Assembly (NCBI RefSeq): GCF_003003285.1
Contig: NZ_PVTP01000009.1
Span: 1-64,000 of the forward strand
From: Yoonia maritima
Lineage (GTDB): Bacteria; Pseudomonadota; Alphaproteobacteria; Rhodobacterales; Rhodobacteraceae
DNA: 64,000 nucleotides
Reading direction: 5' to 3'
The position numbers and the translations under genes are program-made. Below are positions 18,299-27,315 of the stretch, one piece after another. Each line of letters starts with the position of its first letter. Position 1 is the stretch's first letter. Below the pieces are notes generated by a model. That model searched no databases, was not told the DNA's origin, and worked only from the letters and a program-made list of their open reading frames with translations.

Positions 18299-19117
18299 CT
18301 ATAGCCGTTCGAGCGCGTGATACATCCGGTCAATGGCACGCCGCACCTCGGGAAGGTGTCTGTCTTCATGGTGCGTTACAATCCATTGATCATGCGCGAG
18401 CTCTGCAATGGTTTCGCCAACCCGATCTAACGTTGGTTCTGTATCGCCGATAAATGTCGGCAAAAGCGCGATTCCTTTGCCAAGCAGCGCAAGGTCGAGA
18501 CTATTGCGTGGTGCGTTTACCTGATGAATGGCGTCGTTCCCAATCATACGATCAACCCACAGTGCGGAAGGGGTGTCAGCGATCACTTTGATCCATTGCT
18601 CGGGCGCTTCAGGCGTTGCGTACGGAGCAAATTCGACACGTGACATCTTGCGCCCAGCAAGATTGGGATCGGTTGGTCGGCTGTTTCTAAATCCAATGAC
18701 GACCTCGCGATGTGGGATATCTAGGATGTTTTCGGCAGCGATGAACCGCAGTTTGATGTCAGCTGGTGTGCCTGTAATCTGGTCAATACGCTTTAGTAAG
18801 TGAAGCGTTGTCCACGACCCGGCTGATACCTTAACGACCGGCATGGGCTGCTTGTCGATCGGCGTAGTAGCCTGACGGATGAGAGATTCAATATCCGTCA
18901 ACTTGATCAAAAGATCGCGGGCGTCCGCTGTGAGTTCATAGCCGCGATCATGTCGTACGAACAGGTCGCGACCCATTGTCCGTTCAAGCGCAAGCATCCG
19001 ACGACCTAGCGTCGCGGGGCTGCTGCCTGACACTTTGGCGGCGGGTGACAGTCCACCTTCGCGCGCAACAGCGAGAAAAAGATGGAGATCACGCCAATCT
19101 ATATTCTTTTCATTCAT
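18299..19117 (-). CDS. LysR-family transcriptional regulator
   Basis: A 272-residue regulator. The N-terminal helix-turn-helix reads LHLFLAVAREGGLSPAAKVS then ATLGRRMLALERTMG, the standard LysR wing arrangement; the C-terminal substrate-binding domain follows from about residue 90. It is slightly shorter than the usual 300. It points away from the acyl-CoA ligase/thiolase pair, with 294 bp between the divergent starts, so it is a candidate regulator of that pair. The ligand is unknown. Confidence 0.85.
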   Translation of the reverse strand: MNEKNIDWRDLHLFLAVAREGGLSPAAKVSGSSPATLGRRMLALERTMGRDLFVRHDRGYELTADARDLLIKLTDIESLIRQATTPIDKQPMPVVKVSAGSWTTLHLLKRIDQITGTPADIKLRFIAAENILDIPHREVVIGFRNSRPTDPNLAGRKMSRVEFAPYATPEAPEQWIKVIADTPSALWVDRMIGNDAIHQVNAPRNSLDLALLGKGIALLPTFIGDTEPTLDRVGETIAELAHDQWIVTHHEDRHLPEVRRAIDRMYHALERL

Positions 19118-19211
19118 GAAATGACCAACTCAAAGCGTTTCATTTATCTGCACAGAGACAAGCGGTAATTTTTGCTTGGGTCAACTGTCGAACTTGGCCG
19201 TGAAGGAAGGA

Positions 19212-19391
19212 ATGAACATGTTGTCCCAGTCGGGCTGCCCATTTCCGGACCAAAGGAAATCACGAAAATTACGGAAAGAGGACTTGTTCATGCATGTACA
19301 TGGCGGCAGCGGCGCGCGCAGTATCTATTTGTTCACCAAGCTGATTTCATTTTGTTGGCTGTTTATCGTCCGTTCCATCACGGGACGGTAA
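19212..19391 (+). CDS. Possible small protein in the LysR-ligase gap
   Basis: The 294-bp gap 19118-19411 contains a short frame with a strong ribosome binding site (AAGGAAGGA) just before two starts, ATG 19212 and ATG 19218. The second has the better spacing and gives about 57 residues: a basic middle (RKSRKLRKED) and one hydrophobic C-terminal segment (YLFTKLISFCWLFIV). No family is recognised. The peptide may be a membrane-associated small protein, a leader peptide for the downstream ligase, or chance. Confidence 0.3.
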   Translation: MNMLSQSGCPFPDQRKSRKLRKEDLFMHVHGGSGARSIYLFTKLISFCWLFIVRSITGR

Positions 19392-19411
19392 GGTGTTAGA
19401 TTAGCCGTGAT

Positions 19412-20587
19412 ATGAAAAATGAAATGAAATTTACGCTGGGCCGTCACAGTGAAATCCTGACACCGGATGTTCCTGGCATTGATGTGCTTTTCGATTGTCT
19501 ACGCCGCGGTGCGACGATCAAGGCAAGCCAATCTGCTGGCGAACCGATAGCCGCTGGTGGTGTCAGGCCACAATGGTTGATGTGCGAAACGTCAGGATCA
19601 AGCGGTCAGCCAAAGGTGATCCGCCGCAAGCCGGATACATGGAACAAGAGTTTCGCAATTGCATCTGACCGATTTTCAATATCATCAGATGATACCTATG
19701 CAACTTTGGGCGCTTTGGGGCATTCGTTAACGCTTTATGCAACGGTAGAGGCATTGAGCCTAGGCGCTGATATCTGTTCGCTGACGAACCTTGGTCCACA
19801 ACGTCAGGTGCGCGCAGTGCAGAGCTTTGGTGTTTCGATCCTTTATGCAACACCAACTCAACTCTCACTGCTTTTAAAAGGCGCAGCTTTGGCGCAAATT
19901 AGCGCATTACCGCACGTGCGGCATATCTTTTCGGGTGGTGGTAAGCTGAGCTCTCGGGTGAAAGACGCGTTGCACCGTTTGTTTCCCGCTGCCCACGTAC
20001 ATGAAATCTTTGGTGCGAGCGAAACCAGTTTCATCACTATGTCAGATGAAAATACGCCGCCGGGGTCTGTTGGGCGGCTTTATCCGGGGGTCCAACTGCG
20101 CATTGCTACCACTGATAATGCCTCAGCTGGAGAGTTGTGGGTCGCCAGCCCGTATCTGTTTGACGGGTATGAGGCCGGTGATCATCCGGATACCCAATGG
20201 GATGGCGCGTATCTGAGCATTGGCGAGATGGGCTACATGGACGGTAACGGCTACCTGTTTCTAAGCGGACGCAAAAACCGCATGGTGACGGTCGCAGATA
20301 CAAATGTTTTTCCTGAAGAGGTCGAACGCTGCGTTATGCAATTGGACGCGGCGCAGCAATGTGCAGTCGTTACCGCGCCGGACAAAAAACGGGGTAATCG
20401 TTTGATTTGTTTTGTGCAATCTATTGATGAAAGCCTGACCCCGGCAGTTGTTCATAGGCACTGTCAGATGATAGTTGGGCAGCATTCGGTTCCCAAAGAT
20501 ATTCGGATCGTTGATAAGATCCCGATGCTTGCTGCGGGAAAGCCTGACTTACAGTTGTTGCGTGAAATAGTTGCGGCTGACGGATGA
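19412..20587 (+). CDS. Compact AMP-dependent acyl-CoA ligase (YhfT-like)
   Basis: An ANL-superfamily enzyme of 391 residues, forming an acyl-AMP and then an acyl-CoA. Visible motifs are ETSGSSGQPKVIRRK (A3), HEIFGASETSF (A5), the C-terminal hinge SGRKNRMV and the catalytic lysine in AAGKPDL. It lacks about 100-150 N-terminal residues normal for long-chain ligases. It overlaps the thiolase gene by 4 nt. In Bacillus a ligase and thiolase (yhfT, yhfS) share a biotin-regulated operon with a bioY paralogue; here bioMNY is the next convergent cluster, so a biotin-precursor role is a reasonable inference. The acyl substrate is unknown. Confidence 0.8.
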   Translation: MKNEMKFTLGRHSEILTPDVPGIDVLFDCLRRGATIKASQSAGEPIAAGGVRPQWLMCETSGSSGQPKVIRRKPDTWNKSFAIASDRFSISSDDTYATLGALGHSLTLYATVEALSLGADICSLTNLGPQRQVRAVQSFGVSILYATPTQLSLLLKGAALAQISALPHVRHIFSGGGKLSSRVKDALHRLFPAAHVHEIFGASETSFITMSDENTPPGSVGRLYPGVQLRIATTDNASAGELWVASPYLFDGYEAGDHPDTQWDGAYLSIGEMGYMDGNGYLFLSGRKNRMVTVADTNVFPEEVERCVMQLDAAQQCAVVTAPDKKRGNRLICFVQSIDESLTPAVVHRHCQMIVGQHSVPKDIRIVDKIPMLAAGKPDLQLLREIVAADG

Positions 20588-21684
20588 CCAAGACGTATCT
20601 TATCGCTGCAAGACGAAGCCCTGTTATTCCCCGCAACGGCGCGTTGGCCCGTCTTTCGATTGAAGAAATAGCGAAGCCGGTTCTTTTACAGGTGCTTCGA
20701 GACGCCGCGATTTCACCTGCAGATGTTGGCGAGGTAATCGTGTCCAATGCGCTGGGCGCGGGCGGGAACCCAGCGCGTATCGTTGCCTTGAATGCAGGAT
20801 TGCCTGATCGGGTTGCGGGGCTGTCAATTGACCGGCAATGCGCTGGCGGTCTGGATGCCCTTATCTTGGCTGATGCGATGATCCGTTCTGGCCAGCACCA
20901 CATTGTGGTTGCGGGAGGCGCCGAAAGCTATTCGCGTCGGCCACTGCGGTACCAAACCTTTGCCGATGGGCGTGATCCGATTCTGTACGATCAGGCGCGG
21001 TTCACGCCATGGGCAGACCGTGATCCTGATATGGCGGTCGCTGCTGATCAGCTTGCCCGAAAGCTTGGGATCAGCAAAGCAGAGCAAGACGCATGGGCCG
21101 TCGAAAGCCACGCCAAAGCGTTGAGTGGCGCGCACCCTGAAATCGTGCCTATCGGTGAAACCATTGGCGATGCATTCACGCGAAACCTTTCTGCTCGGCT
21201 CTGTGAAAAAGCCCCGGTCGTGGCTGGCAGTATCACCGCCGCGAATATGGCAGTTGCGGCTGACGGGGCCGGGTTTGTTGTGCTCGCGTCAGAGGAATTT
21301 GTCGCCGATCATGGGATGGAGGCTGTCGAGTTCGTTGCCGGTAAAACCATAGGCGACGATCCAGAGCTACCCGGTATCGCGCCGGTCAAGGCAATTAAGG
21401 CGGTCTTGGACATGGCTAACGTGAAGGTTGGTGACCTGATCAGCGCCGAGATTATGGAGGCTTTTGCCGTTCAAGCAATGGCTTGTCAGCAGGGCGCAAA
21501 CCTGCCTGTTGAAGTCGTTAATCGGTATGGCGGTGCGCTTGCTTGGGGCCACCCAATTGGGGTTTCTGGGGCGATACTTGCTGCACGTTTGTTCCACCAA
21601 TTGCTGCGAACTAAGGGAATGGGCGTTGCGGCGATTGCGTCAGCTGGTGGTTTGGGATCGGCCGTTGTGTTGCGGTCGAATTAA
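20584..21684 (+). CDS. Thiolase-like protein lacking the second catalytic Cys (YhfS-like)
   Basis: A 366-residue thiolase-fold protein. The nucleophile is kept in DRQCAGGLDAL (about residue 85) and the histidine in AWGHPIGVSGA. The C-terminal motif, normally C-x-GGG-x-G, reads ASAGGLGSA, with alanine where the second cysteine should be. That cysteine normally acts as the base in cleavage or condensation, so activity may be changed, for example toward a decarboxylative or acyl-transfer reaction as in ketosynthase-like relatives. It is translationally coupled to the acyl-CoA ligase upstream and convergent with the nitroreductase/bioY cluster. Confidence 0.8.
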   Translation: MTKTYLIAARRSPVIPRNGALARLSIEEIAKPVLLQVLRDAAISPADVGEVIVSNALGAGGNPARIVALNAGLPDRVAGLSIDRQCAGGLDALILADAMIRSGQHHIVVAGGAESYSRRPLRYQTFADGRDPILYDQARFTPWADRDPDMAVAADQLARKLGISKAEQDAWAVESHAKALSGAHPEIVPIGETIGDAFTRNLSARLCEKAPVVAGSITAANMAVAADGAGFVVLASEEFVADHGMEAVEFVAGKTIGDDPELPGIAPVKAIKAVLDMANVKVGDLISAEIMEAFAVQAMACQQGANLPVEVVNRYGGALAWGHPIGVSGAILAARLFHQLLRTKGMGVAAIASAGGLGSAVVLRSN

Positions 21685-22361
21685 TCGTCGAACCCACGAA
21701 AGGTCGTAAACGCATCAAGCGGCAAGCGCTCTGTCCGAAATTGGTTCACCTTTGCCTCCTTGTCAGGAACACCAAGGGCGATACCGCAAACGACCATTTC
21801 ATCCTGCGGCAATTCCAAGTGGTCATGCACGATGGCTCCATAGTTTGCCAATGCGCCAATACCTGACGCGCCTAGGTCTTCGTCTTCGGCGGCAAGCAGA
21901 AACGCCATGATCGCCATACCAAGATCCATAAAGCAGCCTTTGCCCATGTCCCGATTGATGGTGACGACAATGCCAACAGGGGCATCGAAAAAGCGGTAGT
22001 TTTTGGCGAATTGATCGCGTCGTCCGGTGACATCACGGCGAGCAATTCCAAGCGCTTCGTAAAGCGCAAAACCCGCTTTGCGTTGCCGATCTTTTAGTTC
22101 GGGCGGCATCACATCGGGAAAGTAAGAATATTCAAGATCGATTGGGGTGTTATCAGCGACAGCCTGACCAAGCCGCGTCTTAAGTCCGGTCAGCGCCGTA
22201 CCTGTTAGCACGTGAAACTGACCGGGCTGAAGGTTTGCACCGCTTGGTGCACAGCGAGCGGCATTGCAAAGCCGCTCTACCGTGTGACGATCAACCGGGT
22301 CTTGGGTAAAGGCCCGGATAGATCGCCGTTGGCGTAGAAGATCGGTTAGATCAGACGGCAT
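21681..22361 (-). CDS. Nitroreductase-family flavoprotein
   Basis: A 226-residue FMN-dependent oxidoreductase: DLLRQRRSIRAF at the N-terminus binds FMN phosphate, CNAARCAPSGANLQPGQFHV is the family core, and GKGCFMDLGMAIMAFLLAAE and CGIALGVPDKEAKVN complete the fold. Possible reactions include reduction of quinones, nitro groups or other electrophiles. ATG 22361 is chosen; it lies 11 nt inside the 3' end of bioY, which argues for co-transcription with the biotin transporter. Whether it modifies a biotin-related compound is unknown. Confidence 0.85.
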   Translation of the reverse strand: MPSDLTDLLRQRRSIRAFTQDPVDRHTVERLCNAARCAPSGANLQPGQFHVLTGTALTGLKTRLGQAVADNTPIDLEYSYFPDVMPPELKDRQRKAGFALYEALGIARRDVTGRRDQFAKNYRFFDAPVGIVVTINRDMGKGCFMDLGMAIMAFLLAAEDEDLGASGIGALANYGAIVHDHLELPQDEMVVCGIALGVPDKEAKVNQFRTERLPLDAFTTFRGFDD

Positions 22362-22905
22362 CTGCACGCGATAGAACGCTTGCTGGGCGTGCTTTAGCAA
22401 GTGCTGCGGTCAGCATGCCAGCGATACCTGCCTTCAGCAAATCGCCGGGAATAAACGCTGTGACCAGTCCAGTGGATTCAAGCAGCGTTTTGTCGAGCGC
22501 GATAGACATGCCGACGATGCCGAATGCGTACATCACGATGACGCCGCCAACGACAGAGGCGATACCAGCAACGATCACCAAAGGCGCGCCGTTCCATTTT
22601 TCAACGATAAGGCCAATGACGAATGCGGCAACAGGCCAGCCAATCAAGAACCCAGCAGACGGTGATGCAAATACGCCCAAGCCGCCACGGCCACCAGAGA
22701 GCAGCGGGACACCGATGGCAACAACCAGCAAGAATAGCAAAACGGCAAGACCGCCGCGTTTCGATCCCAAAATCGTACCGCAGAGCATGACGCCAAGGCT
22801 TTGTGCCGTGATAGGTACGCCGAACCCGAGTGTGATTGCGGGGATAATTCCAAGTGCTGCAATTAGTCCGGCAAACAGGGCGATCAGTGTTACATTCTTT
22901 TCCAT
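22351..22905 (-). CDS. bioY: Biotin transporter substrate-binding subunit BioY
   Basis: The S component of an ECF biotin transporter, 184 residues with about six membrane helices. The family motif GVPITAQSLGVMLCG and the glycine-rich SGGRGGLGVFASPSAGFLIG are clear. It captures biotin at the outer face of the inner membrane and works with the T and A subunits encoded directly upstream (bioN, bioM). It begins one codon boundary after the bioN stop, so the three form one operon. No BioR-type TTATNNATAA box is evident near the operon start. Confidence 0.95.
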   Translation of the reverse strand: MEKNVTLIALFAGLIAALGIIPAITLGFGVPITAQSLGVMLCGTILGSKRGGLAVLLFLLVVAIGVPLLSGGRGGLGVFASPSAGFLIGWPVAAFVIGLIVEKWNGAPLVIVAGIASVVGGVIVMYAFGIVGMSIALDKTLLESTGLVTAFIPGDLLKAGIAGMLTAALAKARPASVLSRADAV

Positions 22906-23520
22906 TTAGATATCCTCTAGGGCGTCAAATCCACCGCGTGCGCGCAGGGCTTCTGCGACTTGGTCCGCGTCATCCAGCGCGAGTACGGTGAAAGGTAAGA
23001 TGATACGCCAGCCCGAGGGCTGGCACGACCGTGCGCGCCATGATTGCGACAGCAGCGATCCTTTTTCAACAAGAACCGGGGTAAGCCGGATTACCAATGC
23101 AATTGCTAATTCGAGTATGTTTGGCCGCAGCCCGAAACGGGTTAGCGGCCGTGTAATCGTACGAACAACGTCGATCATATCTGACAACAGCGTTGTCATC
23201 GTCACCAAATTTGCCAGTGCTACTGCGGACATCATTCGCAGAATGACAGCGGCGCCCAGTGCGACTTCGCCTGTCCAGAGATGCCAGATCGCGACTACAA
23301 CAATGAACGGCCACAGCAAACGCAATGCGCGGAGGCCAGCCATAAAGAACGCACGTCCCGGCAGCGCATAGAGCGTCAGGATGCCAGCGAAGATAACGGC
23401 GTGAATGGCGGCGTTCTGAACATAAAACAGCGCAACAGTCGAAACGCATAGCGCCGCCAGCTTTGCGCCAGCGGGCCAGCCGTGGGCTTTGGTTTTAATC
23501 GGAGAGGTCAGAGATATCAT
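22906..23520 (-). CDS. bioN: ECF transporter T component BioN
   Basis: Transmembrane coupling subunit of the biotin ECF transporter, 204 residues with four to five membrane helices. The coupling-helix motif appears as SQSWRARSC, matching the Ala-Arg-Ser/Gly signature that contacts the ATPase. The start at ATG 23520 is preferred to one 18 nt upstream; either overlaps the bioM 3' end (bioM stops at 23495). It lies between bioM and bioY in the usual order for alphaproteobacteria. Confidence 0.9.
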   Translation of the reverse strand: MISLTSPIKTKAHGWPAGAKLAALCVSTVALFYVQNAAIHAVIFAGILTLYALPGRAFFMAGLRALRLLWPFIVVVAIWHLWTGEVALGAAVILRMMSAVALANLVTMTTLLSDMIDVVRTITRPLTRFGLRPNILELAIALVIRLTPVLVEKGSLLSQSWRARSCQPSGWRIILPFTVLALDDADQVAEALRARGGFDALEDI

Positions 23521-24259
23521 CGGAACCCCCCAATTCATTCATGCGCGCAACATAGGCAGGCAGCACGTCATCGGGATGCCCGGTTTGCTGAACGGCGCCC
23601 TGTTCTAGCCAAATCACATAGTCGTATTCGGTCAGGTCAGCAGGATCATGTGTGATGTGAATCAGGCTACCGCGATACTGCGAAAGATAGCGGTTGAGCT
23701 GAGCCTTTGTCGGGATATCGAGACCGGTGAACGGTTCATCAAGGATGATTGCTTTAGGGGCCATGGCCGCAACTGCCATCAAGCACACCAAGTGTTTCTG
23801 ACCCTGCGATAGCGTGTTGATATATGCCTCGGCCCAATGCGCCTTACCAAAACTAGAAAGCGTTTCTTGGGTCTTGGCCGCTGCTTCTTCTTTGGGTTGG
23901 CCAATCTGGCGCAGACCGAAGCTTATTTCTTCTTCGACCGTCGGAAAGATGATCTGGTGATCGGGGTTTTGGAATAAAATCCCGATTTCGGTTAGTGCTG
24001 CTTTGCGGTTCTTGAACAGGTCTTTGCCATTGACCTTTGCGGTTCCCGAAGTCGGCGTAATCAAACCCGCAATAAGGCGCGCGAGCGTCGATTTCCCCGA
24101 TCCATTTCGGCCAACAATACCAACACGGGCCGCATTCGTTTGAATGGAAACGTCAGAAAGAATGGATTTACCAGCCACGGCATAACACAGATCAGTCAGT
24201 GCGATATCGCTTCCAACTGCTGCAGTTTTTATGCCGGTATGAAGGCCGTCCATTGTCAT
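23495..24259 (-). CDS. bioM: ECF transporter ATPase BioM
   Basis: ATP-binding subunit energising BioY/BioN. Walker A is GRNGSGKST (residues 50-58), the Q-loop lies in ILFQNPDHQIIFPTV, the signature is LSQGQKHL and Walker B is AIILDEPFTGLD; HITHDPADL contains the switch histidine. At 254 residues it is normal for ECF A components, and a single ATPase suggests a homodimer. Two close starts (24259 and 24253) are possible. The 160 bp upstream, to the etfA terminator, contains no recognised gene and no clear regulator box. Confidence 0.93.
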   Translation of the reverse strand: MTMDGLHTGIKTAAVGSDIALTDLCYAVAGKSILSDVSIQTNAARVGIVGRNGSGKSTLARLIAGLITPTSGTAKVNGKDLFKNRKAALTEIGILFQNPDHQIIFPTVEEEISFGLRQIGQPKEEAAAKTQETLSSFGKAHWAEAYINTLSQGQKHLVCLMAVAAMAPKAIILDEPFTGLDIPTKAQLNRYLSQYRGSLIHITHDPADLTEYDYVIWLEQGAVQQTGHPDDVLPAYVARMNELGGSDDISDLSD

Positions 24260-24421
24260 TCCGCCCTGCGCCTCGCCCCTCTAAGAGCTGATGGCAGCGA
24301 AGGATTAAATCGCAGCCGATAAGCCTGCGGCTGGGTAGCGGAAATCGGATGGGTGATCAAGGTCAGCTCCGCTGCGACGCAGCGGCTTAGCGCATGGCAC
24401 CCAAAGTCGCTGAGTTTGTAA

Positions 24422-24454
24422 GAAAAAAGGCCCACCTATTCAGGAGGGCCTTTC
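24422..24454 (-). terminator. Rho-independent terminator of etfBA
   Basis: On the minus strand, shortly after the etfA stop, GGCCC-T-CCT, GAAT, AGG-T-GGGCC forms a stem with one internal mismatch and is followed by TTTTTTCTT. This cleanly separates etfBA from the bioMNY operon downstream. Confidence 0.8.
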
Positions 24455-24476
24455 CAATTTTTTCTCGACTGATGCC

Positions 24477-25403
24477 TTACAGCTTTTCAGTTAGTTCTGG
24501 GACAGCTTCGAACAGGTCAGCGACCAGACCAAAGTCGGCGACTTGGAAGATTGGTGCTTCTTCGTCTTTGTTGATTGCGACGATGATCTTACTGTCTTTC
24601 ATCCCGGCAAGGTGCTGGATCGCACCCGAGATGCCGACAGCAACGTAAAGATCAGGTGCTACCACCTTACCTGTTTGGCCAACTTGCCAGTCGTTCGGGG
24701 CATAGCCACTGTCGACCGCAGCACGTGATGCGCCGACAGCCGCACCCAGCTTGTCAGCTAGCTTCTCGATCAGGGCAAAGTCCTCTTCGGAACCAACACC
24801 GCGACCACCGGAGACAACAACGCCAGCAGAAGTCAGTTCAGGACGATCAGATTCGGCGACCTTGTCTTCGACCCATTCAGACATCGCAGGGTCAGCAGTG
24901 GCACCGATGGTTTCGACAGAAGCCGAACCGCCCATGCCCGCAGCGTCAAAGCCAGCGGTACGGATTGTCAGAACCTTCGTCGCGTCGCCAGATTTTACAG
25001 TCTGGATTGCGTTGCCCGCGTAGATTGGGCGCTCGAATGTGTCGGCGTCAACAACGCCGGTCACTTCGGAAATCACCATCACGTCTAGCAGTGCCGCAAC
25101 GCGAGGGATGATGTTTTTCGCGTCAGTCGTACCCGGCGCAACGATGTGGCTATAGTCGCCAGCTAATGACACGATCAAAGCCGCTGTTGGCTCGGCCAAA
25201 CGGTGGCTAAGCGCTGCGTCTTCGGCGCAAAGAACCTTGGCAACGCCATTGATTTTTGCAGCTTCGTCAGCAGCTGCTTTCGCCGATGCACCAGCACAAA
25301 GAACAGTCACATCACCCAATGCAGCCGCAGCAGTCACTGCTTTTGCAGTTGCATCAACGGCCAATGCGCCGTCGGTGACTTCAGCAAGTAGAAGAACAGC
25401 CAT
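24477..25403 (-). CDS. etfA: Electron transfer flavoprotein alpha subunit
   Basis: FAD-binding alpha subunit of ETF, which takes electrons from acyl-CoA dehydrogenases (such as the mcd product at 5.6-7.3 kb) and passes them to ETF-ubiquinone oxidoreductase. The 308-residue product has the FAD motif region [39 protein letters not shown] and the C-terminal [20 protein letters not shown]. It overlaps the etfB stop by one base, so the subunits are co-expressed. A strong terminator follows. Confidence 0.97.
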   Translation of the reverse strand: MAVLLLAEVTDGALAVDATAKAVTAAAALGDVTVLCAGASAKAAADEAAKINGVAKVLCAEDAALSHRLAEPTAALIVSLAGDYSHIVAPGTTDAKNIIPRVAALLDVMVISEVTGVVDADTFERPIYAGNAIQTVKSGDATKVLTIRTAGFDAAGMGGSASVETIGATADPAMSEWVEDKVAESDRPELTSAGVVVSGGRGVGSEEDFALIEKLADKLGAAVGASRAAVDSGYAPNDWQVGQTGKVVAPDLYVAVGISGAIQHLAGMKDSKIIVAINKDEEAPIFQVADFGLVADLFEAVPELTEKL

Positions 25404-26161
25404 TACACAGCCCCCGCTTCTTTGAGTTTCTCGATCAGCTCATCAACAGAGCCAACGATGATCCCAGCCTGACGTGTTGCAGGCTCGGATGTGCTGACCA
25501 CGGTTAGGCGTGGGGTGACATCTACGCCATAATCGGCAGGTGTCTTTTCATCCAAAGGCTTTTTCTTGGCCTTCATGATGTTCGGAAGCGACGCATAGCG
25601 TGGTTCGTTCAGGCGTAGGTCAACGCTGATGATGGTTGGCGTTTTGACTTTGATGGTCTGAAGACCGCCGTCAACTTCGCGTGTGACCACTGCGCTGTCG
25701 CCATCCAGATTAACTTCGGACGCAAAGGTGGCTTGTGACCAACCCAGCAGGGCAGACAACATCTGGCCCGTTGCGTTCATGTCGTTATCGATCGCCTGCT
25801 TACCACAGATCACCAGATCAGGATTCTCTTCCTTGACGATACCGGCAAGGATTTTCGCAACAGCCAGAGGTTCGATATCTGTGTGCACATCGTCAGCTGC
25901 GACAACCAAGATCGCGCGGTCCGCGCCCATGGCCAACGCAGTCCGCAGTGTTTCCTGCGCCTGCTTAACGCCGATGGATACCGCGACGACTTCTTCCACT
26001 TTTCCAGCTTCGCGTAGGCGAATTGCCTCTTCGACGGCAATCTCGTCGAATGGGTTCATGGACATTTTGACGTTTGCTAGATCGACACCTGTGCCGTCCG
26101 CTTTGACGCGAACCTTCACATTATAGTCGATCACGCGCTTGACGGGTACGATGACCTTCAT
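25403..26161 (-). CDS. etfB: Electron transfer flavoprotein beta subunit
   Basis: The 252-residue beta subunit begins [20 protein letters not shown] and includes the AMP-binding stretch and the recognition loop near [17 protein letters not shown], which docks the partner dehydrogenases. ATG 26161 is used; the open frame extends 42 nt upstream but the additional residues are not conserved. The gene heads the etfBA operon; the upstream region has ACGTCA/TGACGT repeats at 26265-26291. In related genomes pduO lies immediately upstream; here a glycosyltransferase gene intervenes. Confidence 0.97.
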   Translation of the reverse strand: MKVIVPVKRVIDYNVKVRVKADGTGVDLANVKMSMNPFDEIAVEEAIRLREAGKVEEVVAVSIGVKQAQETLRTALAMGADRAILVVAADDVHTDIEPLAVAKILAGIVKEENPDLVICGKQAIDNDMNATGQMLSALLGWSQATFASEVNLDGDSAVVTREVDGGLQTIKVKTPTIISVDLRLNEPRYASLPNIMKAKKKPLDEKTPADYGVDVTPRLTVVSTSEPATRQAGIIVGSVDELIEKLKEAGAV

Positions 26162-26264
26162 CTGCGTTTCTCTCCCAAGAAAATTGATCTTTATCTGTCT
26201 CAAAACGTTGTTAGCCGTTCAGCGCAGGTGACAAAAGTGTAAAATCGACGCGGTAAGGGGCAGG

Positions 26265-26291
26265 GACGTCACGTTCTTGACGTTCACGTCA
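26265..26291. promoter_or_regulatory. ACGTCA/TGACGT repeats upstream of etfBA
   Basis: Upstream of etfB, GACGTCACGTTC is followed by TGACGT-TC-ACGTCA (26278-26291), a perfect 6-bp inverted repeat with a 2-bp gap. The cluster of related half sites suggests an operator for the etfBA promoter. No regulator can be named. Confidence 0.35.
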
Positions 26292-26368
26292 GGTTGGCCG
26301 GCGTAAAAGGAATAATCGTAGCTGAAGCTTGGTGTTAGCTGATTAGGGAATGTGAGGGGCATATCGCA

Positions 26369-26391
26369 CGTAGGGTGGGTTTTAACCCACC
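26369..26391. repeat. Dispersed palindromic repeat, copy 2
   Basis: CGTAG-GGTGGGTT, TT, AACCCACC is a perfect 8-bp stem located 14 bp beyond the 3' end of the glycosyltransferase gene. It is the same element as at 9138 and 40914, with A replaced by G and T by C so that pairing is kept. Confidence 0.7.
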
Positions 26392-26404
26392 ACTGCTTAA
26401 AGGT

Positions 26405-27217
26405 TTATTGGGGGGCAATAGGTAACCCATGCTTTTGGGCCAATTCAGCAAGCACCGAATCCTCCGGGGGGATACCTTTAAACCGGTTTTTCAGGCGCTC
26501 TCTTACACGGCGCCCGTAAAAATGAATGGAAACGGTGTCGTCTTGTACGCGTTTCCACGTTTTCCAAGCCTCACGGAAATAGATGCGACGGTCTTCGAAC
26601 GGCACGGGATAAAGTACATGAGGAGCCAAAGAGTATTTGAACTCATCATTTTTCTTCAAGAAATGTGATAGCGCCTTTGGTCCCCAAGCGCCCCACGGCA
26701 TTTCGGATACATGCATAGGGTCGTTGTTTGCCTGCCGTTCTTCCATTTCTTTGACGTGCTTAGGCATCATCCAAGTTGGAATTGCATATTCGTCTTCGCA
26801 AAAATTAATCAAGTCATTCAGCGTCGCTGATTTTGAAGGAAGCGCCATAACGCCGTTTGCGATGATTTTGTCAGACTCACGACCAAAGAAATACCCTTCA
26901 TCAGGCTCAAATGGCTTTAAGCAATACGCATCAGTGTCAGACCATATCATCCCATCATTTTGCGCCAGTAAATGATATCGGAATTTATCGGCGTAAATCG
27001 CGGGACTGCCAGTGCGACCATGCCGTGCCATTTCTTTCGGTTTGGCCAATACGTCAGTTGCAGACGTAAGTTCCACGCCATCAGGGGCGTTTTCTACTTT
27101 CCCGTATGAGAAAAGAACCACAGGATGTCCGACATGTACAAAAGAAGTTAAACAAAGCCGTTCAACGAACCCAAGCGGTGGTCCGTCCCAAAACATGCCG
27201 ATCGTTGGCAAACCCAT
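26405..27217 (-). CDS. Glycosyltransferase with DXD motif (capsule/LPS type)
   Basis: A 270-residue protein resembling the sugar-binding DXD glycosyltransferases (Gly_transf_sug/Lgt5-like). The DXD region is MIWSDTDAYCLKPFEP; upstream IYADKFRYHLLAQNDG is the usual preceding helix. No membrane segment or signal is seen, so it would act in the cytoplasm, probably adding a sugar to a surface polysaccharide. It stands alone between pduO and etfB, places that are adjacent in many relatives, and is followed by a dispersed palindrome; both suggest insertion. Donor and acceptor are unknown. Confidence 0.75.
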   Translation of the reverse strand: MGLPTIGMFWDGPPLGFVERLCLTSFVHVGHPVVLFSYGKVENAPDGVELTSATDVLAKPKEMARHGRTGSPAIYADKFRYHLLAQNDGMIWSDTDAYCLKPFEPDEGYFFGRESDKIIANGVMALPSKSATLNDLINFCEDEYAIPTWMMPKHVKEMEERQANNDPMHVSEMPWGAWGPKALSHFLKKNDEFKYSLAPHVLYPVPFEDRRIYFREAWKTWKRVQDDTVSIHFYGRRVRERLKNRFKGIPPEDSVLAELAQKHGLPIAPQ

Positions 27218-27315
27218 CTACTATTCCCATCGTTAAGTTAGATAAGATTTTAGACTGGCAGCGTAATCAGTGTAAACAACTATCCGTTTTGACAGGGGGC
27301 ATGATAAATCGCTGC

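Noticed and set aside
24260..24421. Minus-strand open stretch between etfA and bioM, possible small protein or biotin regulatory box
   Set aside because: No start with a ribosome binding site, no known motif, and no BioR-like TTATNNATAA box could be found.
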